Shown: positions 1-13,027, counted from the stretch's first letter. The stretch is 64,000 nt of DNA from Solenopsis invicta (GCF_016802725.1 NC_052671.1:12156435-12220434); one strand, 5' to 3'. Numbers and translations are program-made. Notes: generated by a model not told the origin, from the letters alone.

Positions 1-179
1 GTATGGTATCTTTTATTCATTTCTATCAATTAAATTAAACAATCCTATAATACAGAATAATTATTGAATTTCTAATGTTAAAGATATTACTAAACAACTA
101 ATATAGAGAGAATCGCACGACATTAAAATTGTAGCATGCTGATCTTTTTATTTTAATTTTAAATATTCCATCTTCTTAC

Positions 180-544
180 CGTACTGTCTTATTACATTTT
201 TCTCGAATCTCAATTTCGTCTGGTTCCAGAGGTCTAAACGGTTTCTCAACCAACGCTTCAGTTAACAACTCGATATTCTTGCGATTTAGTAATAGACTGA
301 GAATCTTACAGCAAGCGATGAACGTGGCCAGCATTATGTAAAAGCAATCCGTGAAATCGTCGGCATTATTAACATTCAGGATAATATCCATAAATTGCGG
401 AACCATGACCGTAAACAGTAGTAAACACATTATGATCGTGTATGCATGGTACACTATCCGTTTGCCTAGTGAAGAAGACCAGGAGGTTGGTGGTCGGCAT
501 CCCGCTACCGTAAGGATTTTGAATGGAAATTGCATAACTTGCAT
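180..544 (-). CDS. Odorant receptor A, exon 1 only (partial at window edge)
   Basis: First exon of an insect odorant receptor. It encodes the cytoplasmic N-terminus and the first two membrane segments. The start is the ATG at 544, which opens MQVMQF as in gene B; the frame is open upstream to 565 but has no further ATG. It carries the family-typical GCRPPTSW stretch, a hydrophobic TM1 (about residues 33-55), a TM2 around FYIMLATFIACCKIL and the NRKN motif, and ends in phase 2 at the donor GTAAGA (174-179). Exons 2-5 would lie left of position 1: bases 1-179 look like intron 1, and intron 1 of the close paralog B is 414 bp. Exon 1 is very similar to that of B with one extra Ser (SSS for SS). 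Whether the whole gene is intact cannot be judged here. Confidence 0.85.
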
Positions 545-2040
545 GTCGTGAAATATCTTATTCAATCTCTAATTTAAGATAAAAACACTTGTTATATGAC
601 GCATCATTATACATTATTGTAGGTTACTTTCAATTTTTAAGAAACATAATTGTGTGATATAATTGTGATAAAAATAAAAAATTATGATTAAAATTATACA
701 GAGAAACATTAAGTGTAAAGCTAAAATTTTTTAGATTTGAGTAAACTTACTCTTATTTAATAAATTTTATAACTGTAATCTCAAACGTAAAAAAATTGCA
801 GTGATACCGTGAATTTTAGATTATACTATTCTCGGATTTTATTCTTGAACTTATTCTTGAATATTACGTTTGCTTTTCCTTTTAATAAACGTAAGATGTT
901 TTATCTTGCACACAACAATATTAGATTAGTAGTGACAAAATTTTTATTTGTATTATTAGTTAATCATGATAATCATCGATATTCAATAACCAAAATATGT
1001 TTCACAAAATTATATTTTATCCATTAAATTTAGAAAATATACAATAACATAAATAACTTAAAAAATATCGAGCAATTTCATGTTTATTTATACATTGATA
1101 TTTTGAAACAAAACTTCCACGAATTTTACAACGTCTATAGACATGCAACGTTACTTTCTGCAGTCGTGTTCGCCTTTGTAGATCTTTGGGGAACTGCATA
1201 TGTCATCATAATAATTATATGTATACTCCCCAAACTTCTAATATATTCCGATCGGTAATAATACTTTTGTAAAATAATATCCATAGCTGTTTTTTTTTGC
1301 GACTTTATATAACGGTTTATGAACACGACGTTACAACGCAGTGAAATAAAAGGAAATAATGCAGGAGAGAACAATGAAAGCCTTAGACTGTAAATTATGG
1401 TGTGCCACCATGAAATTTTAATGCACGTGATCTATACTTACATACAAAAAACATGGAATTTGTTATTATCGCCAGTCTGCTTTACATTTGACTGTCATAG
1501 TTAATTCTAGCATTCGTATTGATTTGTTCGTAATTCTGGCAGGGTTCAAGCGGTTGAAAGAACTCATCAAATATACATATATAGGTAAAGCAAGAAATAT
1601 ACATGTTAACGATATAATTCATTCAGTCGCTACTAAGCTAGTGAAATATCATATTGCTCAGAATTGTTTTTCTTTTTTATTCAATAACTTTAGAGAACAA
1701 CATTCAAGTATTATATATGTTTATAAAGTGAAAAAGTGTCAAATTCTCAAATCAAATACAATTTTTGTAAAACTTTTTTAAATAATTAAAAAAATAAAAT
1801 TATTTTGGCTAACTATCGCATTAAAATATTTACAAAAGATTTTAAGTAAAAAGTGCATATTATATCTAATAAAAATAAATTAACAAGTGTATTAATAAAT
1901 TCTTATTTATTTATTTATTAATGATATATAATAGATAAAAAAAATTTAAATAGCTAGGATTGTACAATTAAGATTAATCATACAGTTTAATTGAAAAACA
2001 TTGTGGAAAGTATTATTCCCCAATTTCTGTGTTACATTCC
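545..2040. other. A-B spacer, part 1: 5' flank of A, homologous to that of B
   Basis: There is no gene here. From about 566 to 1660 the sequence aligns by eye with 6624 to 7765 upstream of gene B, including shared words around 1130-1260 and 1490-1640. That fits a tandem duplication covering gene plus 1.1 kb of 5' flank. From 1660 to 2040 it is plain AT-rich DNA. Confidence 0.5.
1133..1260 (-). promoter_or_regulatory. Conserved 5' flank block of OR A
   Basis: This block lies about 590 bp upstream of the ATG of gene A and begins with the perfect 10-bp palindrome GTCTATAGAC (1133-1142), followed by ATGCAACGTTACTTTCTGCA. The same block stands upstream of gene B (7245-7254). GTCTATAG also recurs upstream of the other ORs. 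It is called as a candidate regulatory block because of position and conservation; no function is shown. Confidence 0.4.
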
Positions 2041-2047
2041 ATTCAAA

Positions 2048-2104
2048 TTATGTTGCTGGTACATTTTGTAATTTATTATAAGCCAAATATGATATTTTAA
2101 GTAT
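2048..2104 (-). pseudogene. Solo OR exon 5 fossil
   Basis: Read on the minus strand this is a complete last exon of the OR type: an AG acceptor, then ILKISYLAYNKLQNVPAT and TAA, 19 codons. It matches exon 5 of gene C in sequence and in the flanking 3' DNA (1960-2050 against 9930-9990). No exon 4, 3, 2 or 1 was found to its right before gene B, so it is a stranded exon from a lost receptor copy. Confidence 0.55.
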
Positions 2105-4544
2105 CTCTAACAAAGTATAAATCTTTTTCAAATTTATTTTGTGAGTGCTACTTTTGTAAAATGTTAAAAAACACTATCAAATAATAATACATATATATTA
2201 TACGATTATTATAATCTCCAAAAAAATTTATTGAAATTAGTTTCTTATACAGGGTGTCCCACAACCCGTAATCAAAATTTTGATAACGTATTCCTTATTT
2301 AAAAATAAGATAAAAATCCTAAAACGAAAATGTTGAGGCTATAATATTTTTTAAATAAGAAGTATTTACAGTAGGCAAATCAGGTAGTCTAAAGATCGCA
2401 CGATCAGTGACGGTACAATGACATTAGAATTTTCTTTATAACATTTGTTACAAGAAAGAAATTGATTTTTAATCATATTTTCAAGTTTTTGTCATAAAAC
2501 TGTTAACTATCAAATTTTAAACATTGAACAAATGTTTTCTTAGAAAATAGTTCGCTACTTTGTTTGACAATAATGTAACGTATAGTGATATATTATACTC
2601 GTTTACCTCTCACATTGTATATTTTAAAACCGCACGATTCAATAAAGATTATAATAATAATTATTATATAATGAAAAAACATAGCACTAGACGTTTCTGA
2701 TGTAAATTTTTCATGAATACTGGAATATTACGTCGTGCCACTTACCCATGAATTATTGGAAGATAAGTACTAAAACATATTTAAAGTTAGCGGAATCCGT
2801 AGGTATCCTACTTGATCGTTTTCTTGTGAATAAAAGAAGAACGTATTAACATATTCTCACTCATCAACTAAAAAACGTACATTGAAAACAATCTACACAA
2901 AAATACTCATGCATACTCATGCATATTCGTCATATTTCTTCGCAATAGACTGCACAAACTTGAAAGTGCAAGAAATAGGCCTAAAAACGGGTTAAAAACG
3001 TCACAGCCATTTTCAAGGCTTAGTACAAAAAAATTTTCAAAAACGTAGAACAAAAGAATACAAATTATTTTGTATTGACAAAAAGTCTTGAATTAGTGTA
3101 ATTATTCGTACTAAAATAACTGCGTTTGATTCTCAAAGTTTAATTTATCAGTATTTTATTGATTACTTCATATAAGAGAGTTTGTAGAAACATTTTAAAT
3201 TTTATTAAAGAAAGATAACTTGTTTATATAAAGAAATTTCGTATTAAAAAATATATTTAGCTAAAAAAATATATTCATCTTTATTCAATAATAAATTTTA
3301 CATCAAAGTTAAGAAGAGTATATATTTAGAAGAAAATAATAGTATCGTCAAATTAAGAAATGCAAATTTTTTAATACCATTGTTACCGAAATAAAATTAT
3401 ATTGTGTTCTTCAGATAACGGTATTATATTAACCATTAAACACACCAATCCTGTAAAATACGAAAACACATTTTCGGGTCTTTCGGAGACTTTTTTAACT
3501 TTGAGAAGCTATAACTTTAATTACAATCAATATTTTTCTACAATTTTTTTTAAATAAAAGTTCAGAATCTCAGGAATGTGACTGCACAATCGGCATTGCC
3601 GAAAAATAATTTATATATTGTGAAAGTATAAAGGAAGAATTATTAAGCAAAAATAAGAAATTAGTCAAAAATCCACTTTTCCTTCGAAAAATCATATCTT
3701 TGCAACAAAAAATTTTTAAAGACTTTCAAATACGGCGTTTTAAAGTTAAAGAGTCACACTTTCAAAATAAAATTTGGCAAAGTCATACCTTTTAAAAAGT
3801 ATAATTATGTAACATGGAGAATATGAGGTATTTTTGAGCATTTAAAAATCCACTAAAAAAAAAAATCATATTTTTGCAACAAAAAACTTGTAAAGACTTT
3901 GTCATAAAGCTAAAAATTCATACTTAAAAAAAATTATATCAATATCATTTCTATTAAAAAATGTACTTATGTAACAAGGCGAATATGAAGTATTGTTGAT
4001 TAAATCGTGTCTAAAATTGAAAATTGATGTGTTTCATAATATATTTCAAAAACCTACAATACTATTTATATTTCTACAAAAATGATACTATACTTTAATA
4101 GTATTATTTCCTTTACCAATATGTACTGCTGCCGAGCTTTAAGAAATATTGAATTAACAATATCGATATTATCATTAGCAAAAATAAAGATGAAGTTATC
4201 ATCCATCCAAATATTTAATGTTGCAATTATTTATATATGTATATACTAATAATGTTATAAACATTTTAATTTTTTTATATATTAATAAAATCTGACTGTA
4301 CTGGAATACATGCATAATCTTCGACTTTTAAGAGAAACATATGAAAAATATGAGAAAAAAGCATAACGCAATATGTACAGATAAATAATGCTTTTTTTAT
4401 TTATATGCGTAATGTATGCGATATACAATTGCACTACGATTATCATCGCAGATGCTTTTACAATTATTCAACCCGCGCGTCCCTTGACATGCACTGTCCA
4501 TGTTTTAAATACTATTTGTTCTTCTTCCTTTAATAGCATTATCA
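2105..4544. other. A-B spacer, part 2: no gene seen
   Basis: AT-rich spacer. At 2251 it contains ACAGGGTGTCCCACAA, a word typical of transposon ends, but no matching partner end was found. At 3570-4055 it holds one copy of a dispersed repeat (listed separately). Several short frames exist but none looks coding. Confidence 0.4.
3570..4055. repeat. Dispersed repeat, copy 1
   Basis: About 490 bp that recurs at 49283-49779 in the same orientation, with shared stretches such as GACTGCACAATCGGCATT and AACATGGAGAATATGAGG. It contains an internal near-repeat of about 180 bp (AAATCATATCTTTGCAACAA occurs twice). It is non-coding and probably a transposon fragment of unknown family. Confidence 0.6.
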
Positions 4545-6623
4545 TCATTCTTCCCTTGTTTGTTTAAGTATATTATATATCGAATACGACATCTTAAGCA
4601 ACTAAAGAATATATCAATTTTTGTGTATAATGTTTTTTAACTCAATTACCATTATAAAAATGTAATAAATTTGTTTCTAACCTTCACAAAAGAATCTAGA
4701 TTCATAGTAACAATGTGTGCACTCGAAAATTCAATAGGAATCAAAGAACGATTCATAATTAGTATAAGATCCTTTCTGGCTTTCTTATTTGCTGTTACCC
4801 AATCCATCCCAAAAATTTCGTCAGATAATTGAATGCTCTGTAATAAAAATCAGACAAATACAATATTAATGTAACTTTTCTTATAGTAGGTTTAAATAAT
4901 ATTGAACTGTATTATATAATATATAAACATTGGTTAAGCGTAAATTTAAAAATTATATGTTTTTTATACATTATCAATGATTTACATATTTTATAATTTA
5001 ATAATATTCTATTAATTCAGAGATTTTATCATTATTTTTAATTATATTAACCGCTATATATAATGCACCTCTAGTTAGTACCTTTAATTTAACTTCATTC
5101 CCATGCCAACAATAAATAAGAATTTGTATACACATACAAATTGTGTACGACATCAGTGGAATGTATTTCGCGCTCAACGAAGATTGCGCCAATCGATAAA
5201 GATTAGAACATACCACTAGCATGCTCGCTGTGAATTGAACAACAATTGTAAACCTGAACTTTTCATTCATCGATCGTGCGTACCTACAAAAAAAACATAC
5301 TGTTAATTTATATTGCTATTATTATTATTATTTATAAATAAATATCAACACTTCAAATAAAAAATTCTTATCTGAATAATAAATAAAATTGTCATGGTAT
5401 CCAAACGCGAGCATATTTACAAAATATAAAGAAGTTCTTTTAATATATGAAATTACGTGTTTTAAAATTAATATAAAAAAATCTAAACGCATAAAATTTT
5501 GTACAATGACTAACTTATAGATATGATCGTGCAGACGTACACATTCACCCAAATCGCCTTGATCGCGCAAGGATTTCTTCAGCCGACACTCCAAAATCTC
5601 GATCTGGCAATAAATATGCTTCAGAAATCCACAAATTAATATATCGCAAGCAACATTTACGATGGATGCAACTGTCAGTCCTATTAATTGGCGAAAGTAC
5701 GTTAAATAATACATTGTGTCAGACCACTCATAGGGTATCCACTCTCTATACGCTAAATTTCCTCTCCGAAAGTCCGTTAACAACGATGTCAAATTCATGC
5801 ACCCGCATGTCATCTGAACCATAATCGTATAGTATACAGAATTAGTCCTGTAAAATAATTATGCAGAGTAAACGAATTTAAAAATAATATAACGAAAAAA
5901 ATCGGGTTTAAAGAATCGATGCGCGGACATTTGAGCGCTAATAAATAATTAAATATATTTGTTAAAAATATAATTGTATTATCCACTACTAATATTCACT
6001 ACAAATTACATATTTTCATTTTGAGCCATCTTCAAATTTACAAGATAAAATTTTTACGCGCAGTCTTCCAAATCGCATGATATACTCAATTTACTGAAAG
6101 AAACCGAAATGCTCGAACGAAAATTTGTCTAGTAAGATGTATATAGAATATTCTAATGCTTATTGGGAAGATATTACACTAATATAGAAAGAATCACGAA
6201 ACAATAAAATTAAAAATTGGATCACTTGCGGATCTTTTTTTTATATGTCTCATCTACTTACCATACAATATTATTATATTTTTCTCGAATTTCAATTTCA
6301 TCTGGTTCCAAAGGCCTAAAAGGTTTCTCCAACAACGCTTCGATTAACATCTCGATGTTCTTGCGATTTAATAAGAGACTGAACATCTTACAGCAAGCGA
6401 TGAGCAATGCCACCAATACATAAAAGGTATCCATAAAATCATCGGCATTATCAACATTTAAAATAATATCCATAAATTGCGGCAACATAAAGGAAAACAA
6501 TGGTAAAAATATCAAAATTGTGTATACATTGTATACCATCCGTTTGTATAGTGAAGACCAGGAAATTGGTGGCCGGCATCCCACCACCGTAAGAATTTTC
6601 AATGGAAATTGCATAACTTGCAT
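4545..6623 (-). CDS. Odorant receptor B, complete, 5 exons, 369 aa
   Basis: Seven-transmembrane insect odorant receptor (7tm_6), expected to form a ligand-gated channel with Orco in olfactory neurons. Exons: 6262-6623, 5515-5847, 5082-5283, 4682-4837, 4545-4601; total 1110 nt, open throughout. Donors are GTAAGT, GTTAGT, GTACTA and GTTAGA; all acceptors are AG. Start is ATG at 6623 (MQVMQFPLKIL); stop is TGA at 4545-4547. Exon 1 holds TM1-2, exon 2 TM3-4 with the CDILICG and QIEILECRL signatures, exon 3 TM5-6 ending YCWHGNEVKLK (most paralogs have YCWYGNEV), exon 4 the MNLDSFVK stretch of TM7, and exon 5 LLKMSYSIYNIL, the family C-terminal motif. Introns are short (80-414 bp), making this the most compact complete gene of its subgroup. 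Gene A is its nearest relative. Confidence 0.9.
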
Positions 6624-8400
6624 TTTGCAAAATATCTTTTACTCGAGATCTCTAATTTAAAATAAAACATTTATATTGTGCACTATTATAAACTATTCAA
6701 TATTTCTTAATATATTATAACATATTATGACTCATTTAAAAAAACACAATTGTATGCTATAATTATAACAAAAATAAAAAATTGTAATAAATGTCATACA
6801 GAAAACATTACATGTAGAAAATAAAAGTCTTTAGATATAAATAAATTTACTTTTATTTTTATTTTATTTAGAAAATTGTATTTTATATTTGCAATTTTAA
6901 ACGTATATAAGAACATTCGATAACACTATAATTTAGATTTTACTTTTTTTTGGAATTTAGTTTTAATTTTGTTTCTAACAAATGTAATAAACATAAAGAT
7001 ATTTTATTTTACACACAATAATATATTAGATTAGTAATGACAAATATTTCAGTTATTTGTACAATCAACTAACACATTGTACCAATATTCAACAAATAAA
7101 ATACATGGTGCTCAAAGATTTTCATTAAATTTCGAAAATAATGTTCAATAATCAAAATTGCTTACACGAATAAAAAATATGAAATAAATTTTGTTCATTG
7201 ATATTTTGAAACAATTTTACATAACTTCGACGAATCTTACGAATGTCTATAGACATGCAACATTACTTTCTGCACTCGTATTCTTTTCTTTGTAAGCCTT
7301 TGAAGAGCTACATATGTCAACATAATAATTATATGTATATCCCTCAAACTTGTAACATATTCCGATCGGTAATGATACTTTTGTAAAATAGTATATATAG
7401 CAGTGCCTTTCTTTACGGCCCATATATAATGGCTTATGAGCTTGACATTATACTGATGTGAAATTGAAAAAAAAAAAATAATGCAGGATAAACCTCTGGA
7501 AAACAAAAGTCTTAGATCATAAATTATTGTGTGTCACCATACAATTTTAATGCAGATCTATAGTTACATACAGAAAATATGGAATACGTTATTGTCGTCT
7601 CCGCATCACATTCACCTGTCATCACTATTTCTGCTATTCATATTGATTTATTCGTAATCTGGCAAGGTACAAGCGGTTCAAAGAACTTATTAAATATGCA
7701 TGTACAGGTAAAGGGAATACATGTGTTAACAATAAAACGCATTCAGTCGCTATCGAACTAGTGAAATATTACACAGAAATGTATCAAAATTTTTTTCTGT
7801 ATGTCTGGAGACTCCAATTTCGTAAGTACAGACTGTAGAGTTTTTAGAACAAATATTATCACAATTTAATAGCTCTATCGCCAAATTTGTTTCAAAAATT
7901 ATGAAAAAAATCTAAATTAAAAAACTTTTTTTTTTGTTCTCAACTTGTTTTTTCTGCATAAAGTCTATATTGAAGACACGGATTAATGCATACTTTAATT
8001 CTGGAATTTTTAAATCTCTAAAAGTAATACATATAAAACGTTGTCATAAAATTACTGCGTTTAATCATTAAAACAGGACAGACTTCAGTATCTTGAAATA
8101 AAAATATGAGTTAATTAATGAGTTTATTAATTAAATGCAACAATGTGATTATTTTCGATCAATATCGTAAACCCACTTTTTCGGGAAGATACCTCAATTT
8201 CTTTTCGCATCACTCGTTGTGTCATAAAAAGGGTATTGTTTTTGGTACAGTGGACAGAATAATTTCATTATCATTATCCGCAGTTTCATCAAAAAAATTT
8301 TACTCTTATGATTAACATCTTACTTGACAATAATTATCCTTTAAATTTTATTTTTGCTATGATTTATTTTAGATTAAAATATATTTTTTATAAAAATGAC
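6624..8400. other. B-C spacer: 5' flank of B, no gene seen
   Basis: Homologous to the flank of A up to about 7765. From 7766 to 8400 it is AT-rich with no recognisable gene; short plus-strand frames near 8118-8315 lack any family feature. Confidence 0.4.
7245..7390 (-). promoter_or_regulatory. Conserved 5' flank block of OR B
   Basis: Begins with the palindrome GTCTATAGAC (7245-7254), about 620 bp upstream of the B start codon, and continues with ATGCAACATTACTTTCTGCA. It is the counterpart of the block upstream of A, and the homology extends through CCGATCGGTAAT. Candidate cis-regulatory or promoter DNA, judged only by conservation and place. Confidence 0.4.
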
Positions 8401-8570
8401 ATGATAGGGCAGACAGGGGTGTGATGAGGTATTTCACGATCCCTTATATTAAGTCGGTATCTAAAAAATTTTTGTCTTTCCTCAATAAGTGATATGATTG
8501 CAACATAACTTTTACAATTCTCTTTAAACTTAACAAATTTATAACTGAGAGAAAAAATCACATTGACTGA

Positions 8571-8870
8571 CTATCGTGCAATGATGTAGTCTATAAAATT
8601 AATTATAGAGATTGCGAGTCTTCTTATGTGGAACAGACAAAACGTCAGTTAAAAACAAGAGTGACGGAACATAAATCGGATATTAAAAAATGTAATTCTC
8701 CTTCTGTTATTACGAAACATCGTATCGAGAATAATCATGATTTTGATTGGGACAACGTAGAAATTTTAGATAAAGAAACATCTTTTTTTAAAAAAAGATC
8801 AATATCTGAAATGTTACACATAAAGAGACAACCAAAAGGACTCAAGAAACAAAGTGATACTCCTTTTTGA
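8571..8870 (+). mobile_element. Penelope-like element: GIY-YIG endonuclease remnant
   Basis: A 100-codon open frame with the shape of the C-terminal GIY-YIG endonuclease of Penelope-like retroelements: VVYKINYRDCESSYVEQTKR, then LKTRVTEHKSDI, then a VITKHRIENNHDFDWDNV stretch and ISEMLHIKRQ near the end. The family normally reads YVGQTK or YIGQTK at the core, and here the Gly is Glu, which argues for a dead copy. No reverse transcriptase frame remains upstream; a TGA at 8568 closes the frame. The 3' tail runs to about 9420. Confidence 0.65.
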
Positions 8871-9299
8871 TGCGTATCTTCATATTCTCGATCGTATTTT
8901 CCCTCCTTAACGTCTTATTCCTTCCTCCTTTTCCTACTCATATCGTTCTACTCTGACAATTCTCTTTCCTTATTATTCGTTTCACAACACTCTGTGATGT
9001 ACACTCGTATTAGTATTATTTAGGATATAGTTTTAGAAACTCATAAGTATGATTTATATTAGCCTTTTTTTGTTATCTACTAGACTCATGTTCTGAAAAC
9101 GATGTCTTTTGGCTCGTTCTTCAAGAATACCTCTCGGACCAAGGCGTTTTCCGACACATTTTGTAAGCTCGATTCAATTTGATACATTTTTGTAAGCGGA
9201 TAAATTCGATAAGATATTAATTTACTGATTAACACTGCATTAAGTTTGTGATACGACTTGCTATCTAATTAATTTGTTGTTATAAATTCTAAGATTGTA

Positions 9300-9330
9300 C
9301 TGAAGATGACGATTGATTAAAAGTCGAAAC
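9300..9330 (+). ncRNA. Possible hammerhead-ribozyme core in the Penelope tail
   Basis: The tail downstream of the GIY-YIG frame reads CTGAAGA, then a GAC...GTC pair enclosing an A/T-rich loop, then GAAAC. This matches the CUGANGA - stem II - GAAA layout of hammerhead ribozymes, which are known in Penelope-like elements. I could not define stems I and III or a cleavage site with certainty, so activity is unproven. Confidence 0.35.
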
Positions 9331-9633
9331 GTTTACCTTATTTACTTTCGTATTTGTTTTATATTTAGCGCACAACACCCAGCACGGCTCTCAAGCTGTT
9401 CTTGTCTTATTTGAATTATTAAAAGTATGAGTATATTGCTTTTGTATCTTAAATTGTTTTGCCTAATACATATTATCTAAAAGTTATCAAGAAACCATAT
9501 ATAATTTTATCTTGTATTTGTCTAAATTAAAATTAAATCATCATTATCTTATCTAACATATATTTACATGTAATTTATGTTATCTTTATGTAGATAATTT
9601 TAATTTATCTGAGTGCAACATTGTACGCGCACG

Positions 9634-9635
<2 letters not shown>

Positions 9636-9671
<36 letters not shown>

Positions 9672-9682
9672 TGTGTGTGTGT
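9636..9682. repeat. (GT)n microsatellite
   Basis: About 23 GT units with one interruption (GTTTGT), in the spacer 3' of gene C. Confidence 0.95.
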
Positions 9683-9985
9683 AAGGAAAACGTCAGTATA
9701 CCCAAATAAATAATTAAATACTTTTAAAAAAGTTTCTCAAGTAATTAAGAAATTAAAATTTTCTCAAATTGTTTTATATGTATATATGGTATGGCTGAAA
9801 TATTTATAGAAAATTTGAAGTAAAAATTATGTTTATAATAAAAAAAGAAGAACTTGTATATTAATTAATTATTATTCATGTATTTAATAACACTGTAAAT
9901 AACAAGAAGTTTTAATGACTATTATTAATGACACAGGTAGTTTAATTGGAAAATTTTCTTACTTCTATTTTATTTTCTATTTAAA

Positions 9986-12900
9986 TTATGTTGTTTGCAT
10001 TGTTTGTTGGAGTATGTTATAAGCCGAATATGATGTTTTAAGTAACTGTAACAAAAATATAAACTGTTTTATAAATTTATTTTGTAATTACTAATTTCTT
10101 AACATATTAAATATGAAATATTGCCAATTAATAAAACATATGTAATACCATAATTATAATGTATAATTATTGGAAATATAGATATAAGTTCTTTATGTAT
10201 AGAAAAGACGATATACAATTTTTATAATATAACATGACGGAAAACTTAGATTAAATTTTGCTACTTGAATATCATCAATTTTTCAATGTATAAATTATAA
10301 AAATTTACAATACTATTCCTGAAATAATATTAATTGTTTACTAATTATTTAGTGACAATAGACTATACTCACGATAACGAAAGAATCAAGATTCATTGTA
10401 AGAATATATGCGCTAGAAAATTCAATGGGTATTAATGCACGATTCATAATTATTAGTAAAGTCTGTTTTCTGTTTTCTTTCATGGTCAGCCATTCCATTC
10501 CAAAGATATTAGTGACGAGTTGAACACTCTACATAAAAAAGATATAATATGTGCATAAATTAAAGCATACACATTTCTCAGAAATAAATTGTAACTGAAG
10601 GGTTTCCTACAAAAGCCAAACAAGTACAAAATGTTAAATTTTCAAGAAATACAATAAAAATCTTATTTACAAACAGTTTATTGTATAAATATGGTAATTT
10701 TTCTCCAAACATATAATGGGTATAAGAACAAAAACTATTTTAATTAATATGTTTTAATTAATATTGTTGCTTCCGTTGCTCACTTCCGCACACGCACGAC
10801 TCTCACATACTCCCGCCCTCGCGAAAGAAAGGAACTCTTACGTAATTAACAAAAAGAACTTCATTGATACATAAATATAATCAAGCACAAAACCCAGATT
10901 GCATGTCAAACTGATCGGCGTAAACACTACGTAAATCGTCACGAACGAACGAACCTCTTTTATTCAGTATTGATTTTTCCTTGCGACCAGCTGAGTATTG
11001 ATTTTTTCTCGACCAGCTCCTTAAAACTTAATCAATAATAACACGGACACAACAATATTTTAAACTCCCATTTAAAAAAAAAAAAGAAAGTATCTAGACT
11101 TGTTTAATTCTTGCGAGAATTTCATATTTACCTATTTATAACATAATATTTTAGACTTGTTTTTTTTCTAACATTAATAATAATAAAAAGTAAAAAAAAC
11201 AATATTATTTAAAATATAAAGCAATAACATTTTTATTTTCATGTACAAAATTTGATAAGTTGCACTTAACAAAAAATGTTAATCTGGCGTGCAGTTTAAT
11301 AAACTTAAAAATTTTAATAAAATTTTACAAGATAAATTTATCTATCTGAAATATTAATACAAATTTAACTGTGACCAAAGTTCATCCTTGATTAACTGTC
11401 TTTTTATTTTTATATACCAATCTACATTTTTCTATTATTATTTAAAAATAGACTTGTTTGGTTTTTGTAGAAAACCCTCCAAATATGTATTTCTATTTCA
11501 ATTATATTCAAGTTTATTATTAGGTACGTTATAGTTATTTATAATAAACAAAAAATTGTATACCCAATAAGTATTTCATATTGCTTAAGTATGTAATAAA
11601 TTATATAATCTTATATGTTTGAGGTTTTTAAAATATGTATTTAATACGCAATATTTCGTACCTTTAGCTTCACTTCATTTCCATACCAGCAATAGATAAG
11701 AATTTGTGTTAACATAGAGCATGTGTATAATATCAATGGAAAGCATTGCGCATTCAATGTTACCCTCGCCAATTGATATAAGTTGGAGCACACCACTAGT
11801 GTGCTCACTACAAATTGAATGGCAATAATTATCTTGAATTTTTCGTTCACCATTACTGCAAACCTACAAAATTAAAATATTTAAAAAAGTTTATTTATGT
11901 AAAAAAAAACCTTTCATACATTTAAAAAAACAATGTTTTTTAATTTTATGTAACATTTGAAAAGTATAAAAATAAGTAATAACGAGTTCTTATTATTAAC
12001 ACTAGGTACTTATAAACAAAATTAGAAAAAAATGATATATATATATATATATATATATAAAACTGATTTTTTATTTTTCAAATATTTTTTCTCGAATTCA
12101 CGATCTGCAAGATTGTTAAATAGACTAACTTAAATATACAGTTGTGCTGACGTACACATTCACGCAAATCGTTTTGGCAGTAGACCTTTTTCAGCCGGCA
12201 CTCCAGTATTTCAATCTGACAGCATACGTACAATAATAAACCACAAATCAAACTGTCGCATCCTACGTTCACCATGGAGCCGATAAACGTGTTTATTAAT
12301 TGACGAGTGTATATAACACAGAATACCACATCGGATGTATAATTATACGGTGTCCACTCTCTGTACGTTAAATTACCTTTCCGGAAATGCGTGAATAATG
12401 ATGTTACTATGCCGCATGCACACGTTATCTCAACCAAAATTGCGTACCGTAAAGTGTTAGCCCTATAAAATAACTAGGCAGTTTGTTTTTTTATATTTTT
12501 CAGTGCATAATAAACATTTTCCTTTGCATTCTATTACATATAAATTAATGGCTTTTATAACATTTTTCAGATATCTTGTAAGTTTCTAGAGAAAGCGACA
12601 GAGAAAAAGAGAAAGAAAGAGAAAAAAAATTTTTTTGTACTTACTGTATTGTTTTGTCGAATTTGTGACGAATTTTTATTTCATCAGCCTCCAATGGTAC
12701 AAATGGTTTCTCAGTAAGAATATTAGTTAATATTCCTATATTTTTACGATTTACCAAAAGACCAATCATTTTACAACAAGAAATGATCATGGCAAGCATG
12801 ATATAGAAAGTCTCTGTAAAATCGTCGGTATTATCGACATTTAGAATGATATCCATAAGTTGAGCCAGCGCAAAGGAGAACAGCAGCAACATTAGGAAAA

Positions 12901-13027
12901 CAGTATATGCGTTATACATGGTACGTTTACATAATGACGTCCAAGAATTCGGTGGCCAACATCCGACAACCATAAGAATTTTTAATACAAATTCAAGGAC
13001 CTGCATATTCCGCGTTTTTAATCTCAT
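9986..13027 (-). CDS. Odorant receptor C, complete, 5 exons, 377 or 370 aa
   Basis: Seven-transmembrane insect odorant receptor, presumed olfactory channel subunit with Orco. Exons: 12645-13027, 12130-12462, 11662-11863, 10373-10528, 9986-10045. All junctions are GT-AG and phases match the paralogs. There are two in-frame ATGs, at 13027 and 13006; the second (MQVLEF) lines up with the start of A, B and D, so 370 aa is the better guess. Signatures: GCWPPNSW in exon 1, CDSLICG and QIEILECRL in exon 2, YCWYGNEVKLK at the end of exon 3, MNLDSFVI then LLKTSYSAYNIL across the exon 4/5 join, stop TAA. Intron 3 is enlarged to 1133 bp and contains a more GC-rich inserted piece at about 10760-11035 of unknown origin. 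Intron 2 carries an (AT)n run. Confidence 0.9.
12035..12059. repeat. (AT)n run in intron 2 of OR C
   Basis: About 12 AT units, roughly 70 bp upstream of the exon 2 donor on the plus-strand map (inside intron 2). Confidence 0.9.

Noticed and set aside
2251..2420. ACAGGGTGTCCCACAA as the end of a complete transposon
   Set aside because: The word is typical of transposon termini, but no matching inverted or direct end was found nearby, so no element could be delimited.
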